From Selaginella moellendorffii (taxonomy: Eukaryota > Streptophyta > Lycopodiopsida > Selaginellales > Selaginellaceae), in NCBI RefSeq assembly GCF_000143415.4, contig NW_003314277.1:1811185-1875184 (forward strand): a DNA stretch of 64,000 nucleotides, given 5' to 3'. Shown piece by piece: positions 12,580-22,945 of this stretch. Made by a program: the position numbers and the translations under genes. A model generated the notes under the pieces. That model did no database searches and was not told the origin of the DNA. It worked only from the letters and a program-made list of their open reading frames with translations. Position 1 is the stretch's first letter; each line of letters opens with the position of its first letter.

Positions 12580-13669
12580 TCGGAACCGAGACCGAGACCG
12601 AGGCCGAGGCCGAGGCCGAGACCGAGCCCGAGCCCGAGTCCGAGTCCGAATCCGAGTCCGAGTCCGGAGCCTGAGAGGGTGAAAGCCCAAAGCGTTCGTC
12701 TCCCAGACCCTGGGGGGTTTGGTGAGCTCCAAAAGTATAGTAGGGGGAGGACTGCAGTGGAGCTAGTTTGGCCAGGAAAGGCCAGTTTGGCCCAGGAAGG
12801 CCGGACCCAGTGTTGGGTGATGAGCTGCCCACTGGGAAGTCCAAGACTAGAGTGAACACAGACCGACAAGCGGGGTAGCTTGGTGAAGTGTTCAAGAGCC
12901 GGCTCTAGTTCCCCCGGGAGATCGACTGGCCGATGCTCCCAGTCCAAGTGTGGGTGGCACTACCTACTTGGATACCTGGTGTGGCTCAACGGAACCCGCT
13001 CTAAGCCCATGGCTAGAGCACCCAAGGGCAGAAGGCGAGGAGAGTACCCAGGTGGCTCGCGTAAGGCCACGGTGTTCCGAAATGTTGTCCCAAAGGCTCA
13101 GACTGTGGAAAGGAAGAGGAGCAGTCCTCTGGGGTAGTGACCAAGGACACAGTCGTGTGGTGAGGAAGTCCCAGAGGACCGTGGGACTTAGTGGTCGGGC
13201 CTGTGGGTCTCGATCCAGTGGCAGTGTTGGCAAACACGGCCAGGGGCAGAAAGGGACTTAGTGGGGACTGACAGAGGGATATTGGGGAAGGCTATTCCCC
13301 TTGTCGGTGGGCATCCTAAGGATGCTAAGGAGTGGATCTGAGATGACCACTCACGGATGGTTTGCCTAGTCTTGGAGAGCCAAGACTGTGATGCAAGTGG
13401 TATTGGACTACCAGTGTGGCAAAGGTGATTGGGCATGGCCTTAGCGTAACAGGCTGCTATGTCGGTGGTACCTTTGAGTGTCGGTCATGGGATCGGACAC
13501 GTGGAGCACTTGGACCAAGTGCAAATGTTGAGTGGCATGGATGCCATTCTCGGGGCTAGCAAGTCCCAAGTCCTGGGTTGGACTTATGGAGGTTGTGAAT
13601 GAGACTCCTCCAAGTGGTCAGAGGTGTGGTTAAGTGACTAAAGTAGAATGGAAAATTTAGTCGCTTACA
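12036..13669 (+). repeat. 5' LTR of the LARD-like element
   Basis: This LTR is 1634 bp, starting TGTGAGACACAAAATCCC and ending CGCTTACA. It contains a GA-rich array at 12263-12668. A TATA-like CAAAAGTATAGTAGGG near 12730 is conserved at 26118 in the older relative, so it may be the core promoter (inference). Confidence 0.92.
12263..12668 (+). repeat. GAGTCC/GAGATG array in the 5' LTR
   Basis: A tandem array of 6- and 12-bp units (GAGTCCGAGATG, GAGTCCGAAGTG, GACCCGAGTTG) passes into GAGACC, GAGGCC and GAGTCC units. Because the units are mostly multiples of three and lack stop triplets, all frames stay open over it and yield spurious frames rich in LG, SD and RP dipeptides. It is about 406 bp here and about 638 bp in the 3' LTR. 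Confidence 0.95.
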
Positions 13670-13672
13670 ACT

Positions 13673-13684
13673 TGGTATCGGAGC
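13673..13684 (+). other. Primer-binding site of the LARD-like element
   Basis: TGGTATCGGAGC, four bases after the LTR end. It matches the usual plant TGGTATCAGAGC (3' end of initiator tRNA-Met) with one change. Confidence 0.88.
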
Positions 13685-16600
13685 TGTTCCTTAGTCCGAC
13701 TTTTATTGGTGCTCAAGTATATCACCACTAGTGTTGGCATCGGAAGGTCCGAGGAGTGGGCTTATCCTTGAGGAGTAGCAAGTCGGGAAGACATGGCTCT
13801 CCATTACAGTTCATGTGTGAACTTGTAGACGAGGTGGTGGATAGAAAAGGGCCAATAATGGAACGACTTTGGGATCTTGGGAACAGTATATGGTTTTCCT
13901 CAAAGAGTTGAGGATGTGATCCAGATGAGCGTTTGACTTAGCAAACTGGCTAATGTAGTTGTGGTAAACAACTACAGTTGGGATCACGGGAAAGATAAAG
14001 ACTCCAAAGCAATAAAGGAGTCACAAGATTTTCCTCATATAGTTGAGGTTGGTGCTCATGAATGTGAGACCAGAAGTAATGACCATGGGAGGTCAAATAC
14101 GGAAGAGGACTCAAGTCCTTGAAAAGGTAGCCGGAGCTACCTCTAATAAATGCTGGAACAACCCAAGGAGTTGGGGGTGTATTAAGTGGATGAGTTGGTG
14201 TTCTCATCACATGGACAAGTAGTCCTAAGGGGCAAAGGTTGCCCCAGAGAACAAAATCAAGTGTCGGAGTAACACTTGTGAAAATAGTCCTTTTGAGTAG
14301 GACAGGAATGCAAGAAGTGTATTCCAGTGAGCTAGTGCCTCACAAGTAGGACTTTACGGGTCTGTGGATTAACCAAGTCCAAAACTGCTGGATGACTCAA
14401 GTAGAGTCAACGAATGGTCCTAAAAGGACTGATGGAAGCATTTGGACTGAGGTGTGTTGTACCCCACAAAGGATGGGGGGGGATCATAGGATCCAAGGAT
14501 GAGAACAGAGGGTATCTCATCGATGGCAAAATGTGCCATGCTAAAGTTATGGGAAAGGTGTTCCCAGAAGAAAACAACTTTGACATAAAGTTGTGTGTGA
14601 CCTCTATAGTGCTGTGCTAACGGATGGTTGGCATGAGAAAGAGCGGTGTTGGTCTTGGCAAAGACTTAGACACGAAGGGGAAATGTCATAGAGGTAGGCT
14701 CGTGGAGCCGATGGTGTGGAGACACCAAATGTGCCAAGGTGTGATACCTTGACGCTATGTTGGTGGGTTCATGAGAACCCTTGCCAAAGGAATCCCAATG
14801 GAAATGGGAATAGCATAGCCTAAGCTGCAGAGCATGCAGTTGGAGTGTGGTGACCCAGATAATGATGGAGGTGTGAAAGCACCAAGCAATGAGTTGTAGG
14901 ACTTGACAACTATGAAGCAACGAAGCAAGAGGTGCAAAATAACTGGTTAAACGGGTAGAAGGTAGCTACCCAAGACTTCTTAATAGCATAGGGAAGTTGG
15001 ATATACCCTTACGGGGGATAAGTTGCTTGTGTTGCGATATAGTAAGTCAATGTCATAAAAGGAAATACTCATTGTCAAGAAAGCCATCATTGGGACACCC
15101 GAACACTCTAGAACACCAGAAGGTGGTGTTTGATGTCGCGAGGGCAATGGATAAAGCCCAAGGGACTAAGTCCCTAGCGAATGATGGATAGAAGGTGCTA
15201 TCCAAATGTCCAAGGTTGCGGAGACAAGAGAGGACTGTCTACCCGAGTTGGACAAAGCCAAACATGGAATTTTGGCAAGGCTAGTGATGGGCATGTAAAG
15301 GCCCATAAGCAACAATATAATCCCAGTGTGTGGGATTATAAGGTGAGCATACCCGGATTGAGGAACCACTCCCTAGGCTATTGGGTAGGTTCATCCCTAA
15401 GAATACTTGCTAAAGCATGATAGAAAGTGCAAAGCTATCCTCCTTGTCTGGAGGAGAATGACCAAAGGAAAGGTGTGAAGCCAAAAAGCAAGAAGTAAGG
15501 GGATAGAACCGAACCGTAGGAATCAAAGGGCATAACCAAGGTTGGTTATGCCAGCTGGGAGTGGAGAATCAAGTGGGGGCTCGAGGGTGTTGCTGCTAGC
15601 AACCGTGATGCCATGGAGAGTCTAAAATATGGAATTGTCCATGTTAGACTATGTGGCATTTGGAAGGCTTGCAAAAAGGGAGGCCTTAGCAAGCTGAGGG
15701 ACAGAGTTCCTTCAAGGTTCCCAAAGACGATTCTAGGTAGTTTAGTACCTAGAAAGGCCAAGTGTAAATGGTTCATGGAACGCGCGAAATCAGAGTGGCG
15801 CAGCAGAAGCGTGGTCTTGAAGCTTGCCATGAGGCAAGGCTATCAAGGTTAGGGAAGTAGTTCCCGAGTGTTCAAAGAGAGGGCTTTGAACGAAAGTCGA
15901 TGGTCAAGGACTTTCACGCTTATGCAGGAACCATGTTACAGTGGTCGGAGGACTTGCCAAGCGAGATTGGCACGTCGGGGGAACAAATACCCTAGTTGAA
16001 GGTGATAACTTCAAAAAGGGTGGGCCATGGGGCCGAGCATAGAGGAGTCCATGCATGATCACAGACATGTCAAGTGAGAGGACTTGGCAGTGTGGAGGAA
16101 CTAGGTTCCTAAGTTGCGATCTGTAGCGCGCTTTAAAAATAAGATGGTGCACCGGCGTGGGGAGTCACGCCAGGCATCTTGTGTGATGCCGTCCGTAGAT
16201 GCATATACGGAGGTTGGGTTCGAGTCCCGACCCTCTAGTGCTTGGGTTCGAGTCCCAAATCACTAGGGCGTGGTGATGGTTTGGAATATGAGGACACTCA
16301 TATTTCGGTGGTCATGGACTCTCAGTGGGGAGACTGGTTTGGGCACACCGCCAAGCGAGGGATGCCTCGGAGTCGTGATGCACGGTTAGATTGCTTAGTG
16401 TGAAAGCTCAGCATATCTAACTTGAACGCTTTGGTGCAAGTGGCACCAAGGTCGTGGTGAGTGAGATGGGGACACCTAATCTCAGTTGCTATGAACCCTT
16501 GGCCGTAAGGGCTGGCTTGGGTGCACCGCCAAGTGTGGGGGATGCCCCCGGGGTTATAGTCAACAACTTGGAGGTCTAGAAGACCAAGTACCTCTTGGCA

Positions 16601-17753
16601 ACTCTGTTAAGGTGCCAAGGTGAGATCACTAGGTGATCTTATGGCCAGATAAGGACAAGGTCCTTGGTTGGCTAAGGAATGAAGTTCCTGGTTCAAAATG
16701 TTGAAATTGAACTGTTTAAGGTGGTGTGGCTTGGTCGTGATGACCAAGTGGGAAGAGCACATAAGGGAAATAAACTATGTCCGTGCGATGGCATAGTGAG
16801 TCCGAGGAAAGTAGTCTCTATAAAAGACCCATGGGAGGGTCACGAAGTTGGGCCGTGGATAGAGCCCATAGCAGAAGATGCTAAAGAGACGTACTAGGGG
16901 TGAACATCCTCCGGACTTGGCAAAGAAGAGTCTTTGCTATGGAACCGAAACAATACCTCAAGGAGGGAGGTAGAGATTCGATGTTGCTTGGTGCAACAAT
17001 CAATGGATAGGAGCAAAAGATGAGTGGCCAAGATAGGGCCGTGGAATCCCTTGGAAGGAATCCAAGTGACAAAGTTAGGCGAGGAACACTAATGTGTTGG
17101 ACGCTAACAAGTTGCGGGAAAGGAAGTGTGTTTCCAAGGAAGGATTCCGAAATGCTCCGATTTGGCGAAAGTGGAAGCTCCAAGGGAGGGAGCGGTAAGG
17201 TAGCCAAATGATAGGGCCATGAACAGCCCTAGCACAAAGTATGATAACTGGAACTTTGGCACGAAATAGAAGAGAGGATGATGGTGCCCTCGAGTAGAGA
17301 ACTTCCTAGGATGGGAAGTGGAGTTGCACAAAAGGTGCAAGGCAAGGTGTCGGAGACACCTAGGAAATTGACTCCAAGAAGTCAAAATTCAAAGTTCCAA
17401 AGTGCAAAGGTTATATCAATGGAAATTGAGACTACTCGAGAAGGACTAGTGGGATTGACTTAGAGAAGGGTCTCTAAGAGGTTTAGCGAGAACTAAACCA
17501 ATAAAAGGAGAAAACCACTATATGTGGTCCAATCAGTCTCTAAGTTGGAGAGACTACCCTCCTTAGAGGATATGCACAAGGCATGGTGAGCCTTCAATGT
17601 CCCACCATTGACGAATATGGAGAAGGCATGGTGAGCCTTCAATGTCACACCATTGACAAATATTGGCTACGCGCCAAGGATGGAAATGGTAACACATGCG
17701 GGTGTTACTTTATAAAATGGTTCACCGTTCGATGAGGACATCGAACTTCGTCT
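13685..17753 (+). other. Non-coding interior of the LARD-like element
   Basis: About 4.1 kb with no frame over about 110 codons and no retroviral motif. GC content is moderate and the sequence is not AT-rich like its surroundings. The portion 16190-16560 resembles 25485-25680 of the gypsy relative: a GGTTCGAGTCCC motif, then a GGGGATGCC-type block followed by AGTCAACAA. This shows a shared 3' untranslated region. Confidence 0.75.
16173..16257 (+). other. tRNA-like hairpin series with two Pol III B-box motifs
   Basis: Three contiguous hairpins resemble the D, anticodon and T arms of a tRNA. They are GGCATC-TTGTGT-GATGCC (16173-16190), TCCGTA-GATGCATA-TACGGA (16192-16211) and GGTTGGG-TTCGAGT-CCCGACC (16212-16232). 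The last has a canonical 7-nt T loop and a B-box GGTTCGAGTCC. A second T-arm-like hairpin, TTGGG-TTCGAGT-CCCAA, follows at 16243-16259. No matching acceptor stem or clear A box is seen, so it is tRNA-like rather than a tRNA gene. The gypsy relative keeps one B-box copy at about 25492. Confidence 0.55.
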
Positions 17754-17767
17754 ATGGGTGGTGGAGT
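17754..17767 (+). other. Polypurine tract of the LARD-like element
   Basis: The purine-rich GGGTGGTGGAGT lies directly before the 3' LTR. The same TATGGGTGGTGGAGT occurs just before the 3' LTR of the gypsy relative at 25705-25719. Confidence 0.75.
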
Positions 17768-18476
17768 TGTGAGACACAAAATCCCTAGGCCCCAAAGTGG
17801 AGCCGGAAGGGCGCCACATGGTAGTGGCCGAAGCGAGAGCCAAACGAGCGTAACACGTTTGGACCAAAAGCTCCGACTTGAAAAGTCAAGAGCGGGAGTG
17901 GAACTCCTAACGAAGTGCTCGAGGAACGAGCACGAAGCGAGCAAAAGGCAAGGCTCCAAAAAGGGACCCAAAAGGACCAACACATGACACGTGGGAGTGT
18001 CCGAGATGGACTCGAGTTGGAGTCCGAAGTGGAGTCCGAGATGGACCCGAGTTGGAGTCCGAAGTGGAGTCCGAGATGGACCCGAGTTGGAGTCCGAAGT
18101 GGAGTCCGAGATGGACCCGAGTTGGAGTCCGAAGTGGAGTCCGAGATGGACCCGAGATGGAGTCCGAGATGGAGTCCGAAGTGGAGTCCGAGATGGACCC
18201 GAGTTGGAGTCCGAAGTGGAGTCCGAGATGGACCCGAGTTGGAGTCCGAAGTGGAGTCCGAGATGGACCCGAGATGGAGTCCGAGATGGAGTCCGAAGTG
18301 GAGTCCGAGGTGGACCCGAGATGGACCCGAGATGGACCCGAGTTGGAGTCCGAAGTGGAGTCCGAGATGGACCCGAGATGGAGTCCGAGATGGAGTCCGA
18401 GATGGACCCGAGATGGACCCGAGATGGAGTCCGAGATGGAGTCCGAGATGGAGTCCGAAGTCGAGACCGAGACCAG

Positions 18477-18508
<32 letters not shown>

Positions 18509-19634
18509 TCGGAACCGAGACCGAGACCGAGGCCGAGGCCGAGGCCGAGACCAAGCCCGAGCCCGAGTCCGAGTCCGAATCCGAGTCCGAGTCCGAGTCC
18601 GAGTTCGAGTCCGAGTCCGAGTCCGAGTCCGGAGCCTGAGAGGGTGAAAGCCCAAAGCGTTCGTCTCCCAGACCCTGGGGGGTTTGGTGAGCTCCAAAAG
18701 TATAGTAGGGGGAGGACTGCAGTGGAGCTAGTTTGGCCAGGAAAGGCCAGTTTGGCCCAGGAAGGCCGGACCCAGTGTTGGGTGATGAGCTGCCCACTGG
18801 GAAGTCCAAGACTAGAGTGAACACAGACCGACAAGCGGGGTAGCTTGGTGAAGTGTTCAAGAGCCGGCTCTAGTTCCCCCGGGAGATCGACTGGCCGATG
18901 CTCCCAGTCCAAGTGTGGGTGGCACTACCTACTTGGATACCTGGTGTGGCTCAACGGAACCCGCTCTAAGCCCATGGCTAGAGCACCCAAGGGCAGAAGG
19001 CGAGGAGAGTACCCAGGTGGCTCGCGTAAGGCCACGGTGTTCCGAAATGTTGTCCCAAAGGCTCAGACTGTGGAAAGGAAGAGGAGCAGTCCTCTGGGGT
19101 AGTGACCAAGGACACAGTCGTGTGGTGAGGAAGTCCCAGAGGACCGTGGGACTTAGTGGTCGGGCCTGTGGGTCTCGATCCAGTGGCAGTGTTGGCAAAC
19201 ACGGCCAGGGGCAGAAAGGGACTTAGTGGGGACTGACAGAGGGATATTGGGGAAGGCTATTCCCCTTGTCGGTGGGCATCCTAAGGATGCTAAGGAGTGG
19301 ATCTGAGATGACCACTCACGGATGGTTTGCCTAGTCTTGGAGAGCCAAGACTGTGATGCAAGTGGTATTGGACTACCAGTGTGGCAAAGGTGATTGGGCA
19401 TGGCCTTAGCGTAACAGGCTGCTATGTCGGTGGTACCTTTGAGTGTCGGTCATGGGATCGGACACGTGGAGCACTTGGACCAAGTGCAAATGTTGAGTGG
19501 CATGGATGCCATTCTCGGGGCTAGCAAGTCCCAAGTCCTGGATTGGACTTATGGAGGTTGTGAATGAGACTCCTCCAAGTGGTCAGAGGTGTGGTTAAGT
19601 GACTAAAGTAGAATGGAAAATTTAGTCGCTTACA
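17768..19634 (+). repeat. 3' LTR of the LARD-like element
   Basis: This LTR is 1867 bp, with the same ends as the 5' LTR. It is about 233 bp longer, all of it explained by the longer internal array (17994-18631). Confidence 0.92.
17994..18631 (+). repeat. GAGTCC/GAGATG array in the 3' LTR
   Basis: The same unit types and order as the 5' LTR array, but expanded, mainly in the GAGTTGGAGTCCGAAGTG portion. It creates long spurious frames on both strands (up to 375 codons). Confidence 0.95.
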
Positions 19635-19639
19635 ACTAT

Positions 19640-20193
19640 TATGTCTTAGATTTTGCATTTCTTTCTCTCTTTTAGCAGTTTCTTAACATCAAATGCTTTG
19701 TGATCAAAAGAGAGCATGCAAAAAGTTCCTCTGCAAGAAGAACCCCCAGGCTGCCTTTGATGTGTTCCAAAGGCGATGACTCTGAACTCAATATCCATGT
19801 TGAGTAGAATAAAGCTGCTTGGGTCCTCAGTAAACTTCCACCACCTCTCTTCAATTTCTTCTTGCCACTTTACAGTAAGTCACTGAAAAAATCTAAGATT
19901 CTCTAGAACTTCACTGGTTAAAACTTAGACAAGAAATCTAGAATAAAAAGCAAGCCTTTGAACACTTCTGTTTTTATCCTGGTCCTTTGATTTAAAACCA
20001 AGTGGGTTATGCTAGAACACCCTCCCTCGATATCAAGCTTTCAAGTAAATGTTTTAACTTTTAATTATGGATATCTTATGTTCCACTTACAGCTATAACT
20101 TTCAACTGATTATTTTAAAATTAATATTAAAATGCTTACTCTTGACACTAAAATGCTTAAAAATTCAATGTGCCCAAAATATTTTGTACTTCT
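19640..20193. other. Right remainder of Helitron-like element B
   Basis: AT-rich sequence between the LTR element and the Helitron hairpin. No coding frame is recognised. Confidence 0.4.
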
Positions 20194-20319
20194 CCCAGCG
20201 GAGCTGGGATCCCAGCTAGTTTACATTAATGTTTATAATTTATAAACTTCCTTAAACACTTCCATATATATTCTAAATATTTATAAAATCATTAGTTAAG
20301 ACTTTTTGGGATATCACCA

Positions 20320-20790
20320 AATGTTTATTCTAAACCACCATAGGGTAAAAGGTGAAAACCATGTGTACATAATATAATCTAGCTCTCTACTTGTGTGTTT
20401 ATCTTTATTTTGCATTTGTTTTATGTTCCATACTATGTTAGTGATGGAATACCTATATCCTTGCGTTAGGCCATTGGTAGTTGAAATAATGCTAAACTCT
20501 GTTATTTCCATTTTATATACTAGTCTTGGCATTAGGATTCTAGATGCTTTAAGATTACCCAAATGTCATTTTGTACTCCTATCCCTTCATTTTTTGGGCT
20601 ATATACTCAAGAGTTGTTTCATGCCCCAATTTTTTTGTTCCTTGGTTGTAATTTGGGAGTTTGGCTTTGTACTTTTATTTAAAGGCTTAAGGCCCTAAAA
20701 TTCAAGTTCTGCTCTGCTGTCTTTGGCATACATGTCCAAGGGTTTAGGTTTTACTCTGTGATTATCTTATGGTAAACCAAAATAAATAAA
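20320..20790 (+). repeat. Rearranged LTR fragments related to 2463-2890
   Basis: The piece at 20328-20372 (ACCACCATAGGGTAAAAGG..CCATGTGTACA) matches the LTR end at 2463-2510 read on the minus strand. The longer piece at 20440-20785 (around GCGTTAGGCCATTG and GGCTTAAGGCCC) matches the body of that LTR. The end precedes the body here, so the copy is permuted or is two abutting fragments. A short (AAAT)n run follows at about 20781. Confidence 0.5.
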
Positions 20791-22315
20791 TAAATAAGAT
20801 AAAAGGAAAAAATTGAAGTGAATTAAGACATAGCATATGGATATATATTATTGTGTCTTACTATGATGAGAAAATCTGATTTTAATGAAAAGGGGCTTAT
20901 CATTCATTAAAATTTACTCTTATTCATAGTCTTTTTTTATTTATTTTTAAACCTCTATATACTATTGTCAAGCCATTTCCTTTACTTATAATCCACTATA
21001 TTTCGTTGTAATTCATGCCCAAGCAAAGAGCAGCAAGAGAAAACTAAATCACCAAAAATCAATTTCAACATGTCATATGATTAAAATAAATTACTAAATA
21101 TCAATTTTAACATATTAGAGTTTCAATACTACTCAAACTCAAGGATATGTATCCCAAGACTCTTAATCAATTAGAAAAAGGAGTGCACTTTTATTTATAG
21201 GTTCTTTCCTTTTTATCTTTAAATGATTCCTAAAGCCTTGCTTTCTTAATACTTTACCCTTTCCAAATATCAATTTCAATATATAGTTAATTCAAACTTT
21301 CTAAAAGTTTTCCTATCCTAGTATTACTCAAACCTAAAAATGTTTAATTCAATATATTTTAAAACTTTTAACTAATTAGAAAAGAGAGTGCACTTTATTC
21401 ATGAGTTTTTCCCTCTAAACCTCAATGGACTTCTTTAAATCTGTACCCTTTAGTTGTTTACAATTCATTATGCTTTTTTGCAAGTTTATACCCTTGTGAA
21501 TGAAAGTTAAGAATTATAAATCTCTCAAGAGTCTTAGTCTCTTAACGCTATATCCCTTGATTTATCCCAAACTATCAAATGTCAGTTTTAATTCAAGTTT
21601 AGCCTAATAAGAACAAACTAGACTGCTAGATTTTTAATTTCAAGATGTGGTATGATTCCCCTACCCAACCAAACTTAACCGCTCAATATCAATCTCAATA
21701 TGTGATATGATTCCCCTAGCCAACCAAACTTGATTATTAAATATTAATCTCAATATCTGATATAATTACCCTAGTTAACCAAATTGGACCATAGAGTCAA
21801 ACTTAAAACCCCTCTACCAAACATAAACTCCCATATTCAAACTTTCTAAAAGGTTACCCAGTCTAGTATTACTAAAGTCCAAAAATACTTAACTTCATGA
21901 ATAGATTGAAAAAAGGGGTCCATTTTTATTTGTGGGCCCTTTTCTATTAATCCTTAAACCCCTTTGAACCTTTCTCAAATCATTCCCTTTAATATATAAT
22001 AATTATTGATAGCATATAAATTTTTGTCTAAAAATCCACTAACAACTAAACAATAGCCACCTTAGGAATAGAAAATAAAAGAGGAGGAGAAAGAGGAGCT
22101 TGGAATAGCATTAACCATAAAGTTTTAAGGGTGATAAACAACTCAAAGTCGTAAAACTAAAACTTCAAGGCCAATCTAGTTCTTTTACTTTAGCAATAAA
22201 ATGACAACAAAATGATCATCCTTTAGTAGCATCTAAGAACTATGCAAGTATACATAGAGTTCTTAAAACCCTAAACAACTACTAGACACTTATTATCTAT
22301 TATGAAGTAGTTCAT
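20791..22315. other. AT-rich sequence without a supported gene
   Basis: No long frame is present. Two short tandem-like segments (around 21640 and 21700, sharing ATATGTGATATGATTCCCCTA-type wording) suggest minor local duplication. Nothing else is supported. Confidence 0.5.
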
Positions 22316-22320
22316 CTTAG

Positions 22321-22886
22321 TGTAAGGAACCAACTTCTCGAGGTGTCGTAAGCTAAAGGATCCCCGAGAGTATGACCGAAATGATAAAGAGTTCATCGGA
22401 TGAGACTGAGTCTGAGATTGAGTCCAATACTGACTCTGAGACCGAGTTTGAGACTGAGTCCAAAATCGAGTCCGAAACCAAGTCTAAAACCAAGTTCGAG
22501 ACTGAGTCCGAGACTGTGTCCCGAAGCAAGTGTTGCATTTAAGGGTTGGGATTTAGAGGGTTCCATGATCAAGTTTTGTTGTACCAAAAGATGTTAAGAA
22601 CCTAGAGGTTGATGTACTTGACTACTTGTGCTTGTAGGGAGTGTAGCCGAACCTTAAGTCTAATTTAATTTAGGGAGGGGGATTGAGAGAGAATTCAAAA
22701 TCTGTAAATGGATGGCTAATGCTTTTGTTGTTTATGCAATGAGTTGTTGAAAACAAAATAGACCGAGTAAAAAGTGATATAATAAGCGGGAATCTTGGCC
22801 AAGGGAAATTAACTAAAGCCAAAGCCATGATGGTTGGATAGATGAGGTAAGTTAGCAAATTGGAAAAGAAAAATTTATGGCTTACA
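22321..22886 (+). repeat. 5' LTR of the gypsy element (internally deleted)
   Basis: This LTR is 566 bp. Its degenerate GAGTCY/GAGACY array (about 22400-22520) corresponds to the arrays in the younger LARD-like LTRs. It then jumps to the distal part matching 26471-26844. Confidence 0.8.
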
Positions 22887-22945
22887 ATTTAGTATCAAAG
22901 CCTTTTCCTTAGTTCTAGCAAAGAATAGAGGTAGATTGCTAAGAG

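Larger units (their letters stand above)
12036..19634 (+). mobile_element. Young non-autonomous LTR retrotransposon (LARD-like)
   Basis: A complete element of 7599 bp is flanked by the 5-bp duplication ACTAT (12031-12035 and 19635-19639). Both LTRs start TGTGAGACAC and end TTACA. A tRNA-iMet-type primer-binding site follows the 5' LTR and a purine-rich tract precedes the 3' LTR. The 4.1-kb interior has no frame resembling gag, protease, RT, RNase H or integrase, so it must be moved in trans. By eye the LTRs differ at only about six bases outside the variable repeat array, so insertion was recent. Its LTR layout and 3' interior resemble the coding element at 22321-26844, its likely relative. 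It lies within Helitron-like element B. Confidence 0.9.
9103..20219 (+). mobile_element. Helitron-like element B, split by a nested LTR element
   Basis: The right end is strong. Stem CCCAGC (20194-20199), loop GGA and GCTGGG (20203-20208) form a hairpin; a 16-bp perfect palindrome AGCTGGGATCCCAGCT (20202-20217) overlaps CTAG (20216-20219), which is followed by T. That matches the Helitron hairpin-CTRR-T rule. The left end (TCTCTTATAACGG at 9103) starts three bases after the hairpin end of element A. Removing the nested retrotransposon (12036-19634) and one TSD leaves about 3.5 kb. Like element A it carries gene fragments and no transposase. The two elements would be a head-to-tail tandem pair. 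Confidence 0.45.

Noticed and set aside
12263-12668. Possible CRISPR-like or satellite array
   Set aside because: There are no constant repeats with unique spacers. It is a short-unit tandem array inside an LTR of a plant retrotransposon.
12018-12947. Long frames on both strands over the LTR arrays (up to 309 codons here and 375 codons at 17785-18912), rich in LG, SD, RP or ES repeats
   Set aside because: They arise because the array units are multiples of three without stop triplets, so all frames stay open. Composition is purely repetitive and start sites differ between the two LTR copies.
12880-13261. Short frames repeated identically at 18845-19226
   Set aside because: They recur only because both LTRs carry the same sequence. 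There is no domain or codon signal, and they cross the LTR regulatory region.
16212-16232. A genuine tRNA gene
   Set aside because: The T arm is convincing, but no acceptor stem pairing, proper A box or 7-nt anticodon loop was found. I report it as tRNA-like only.
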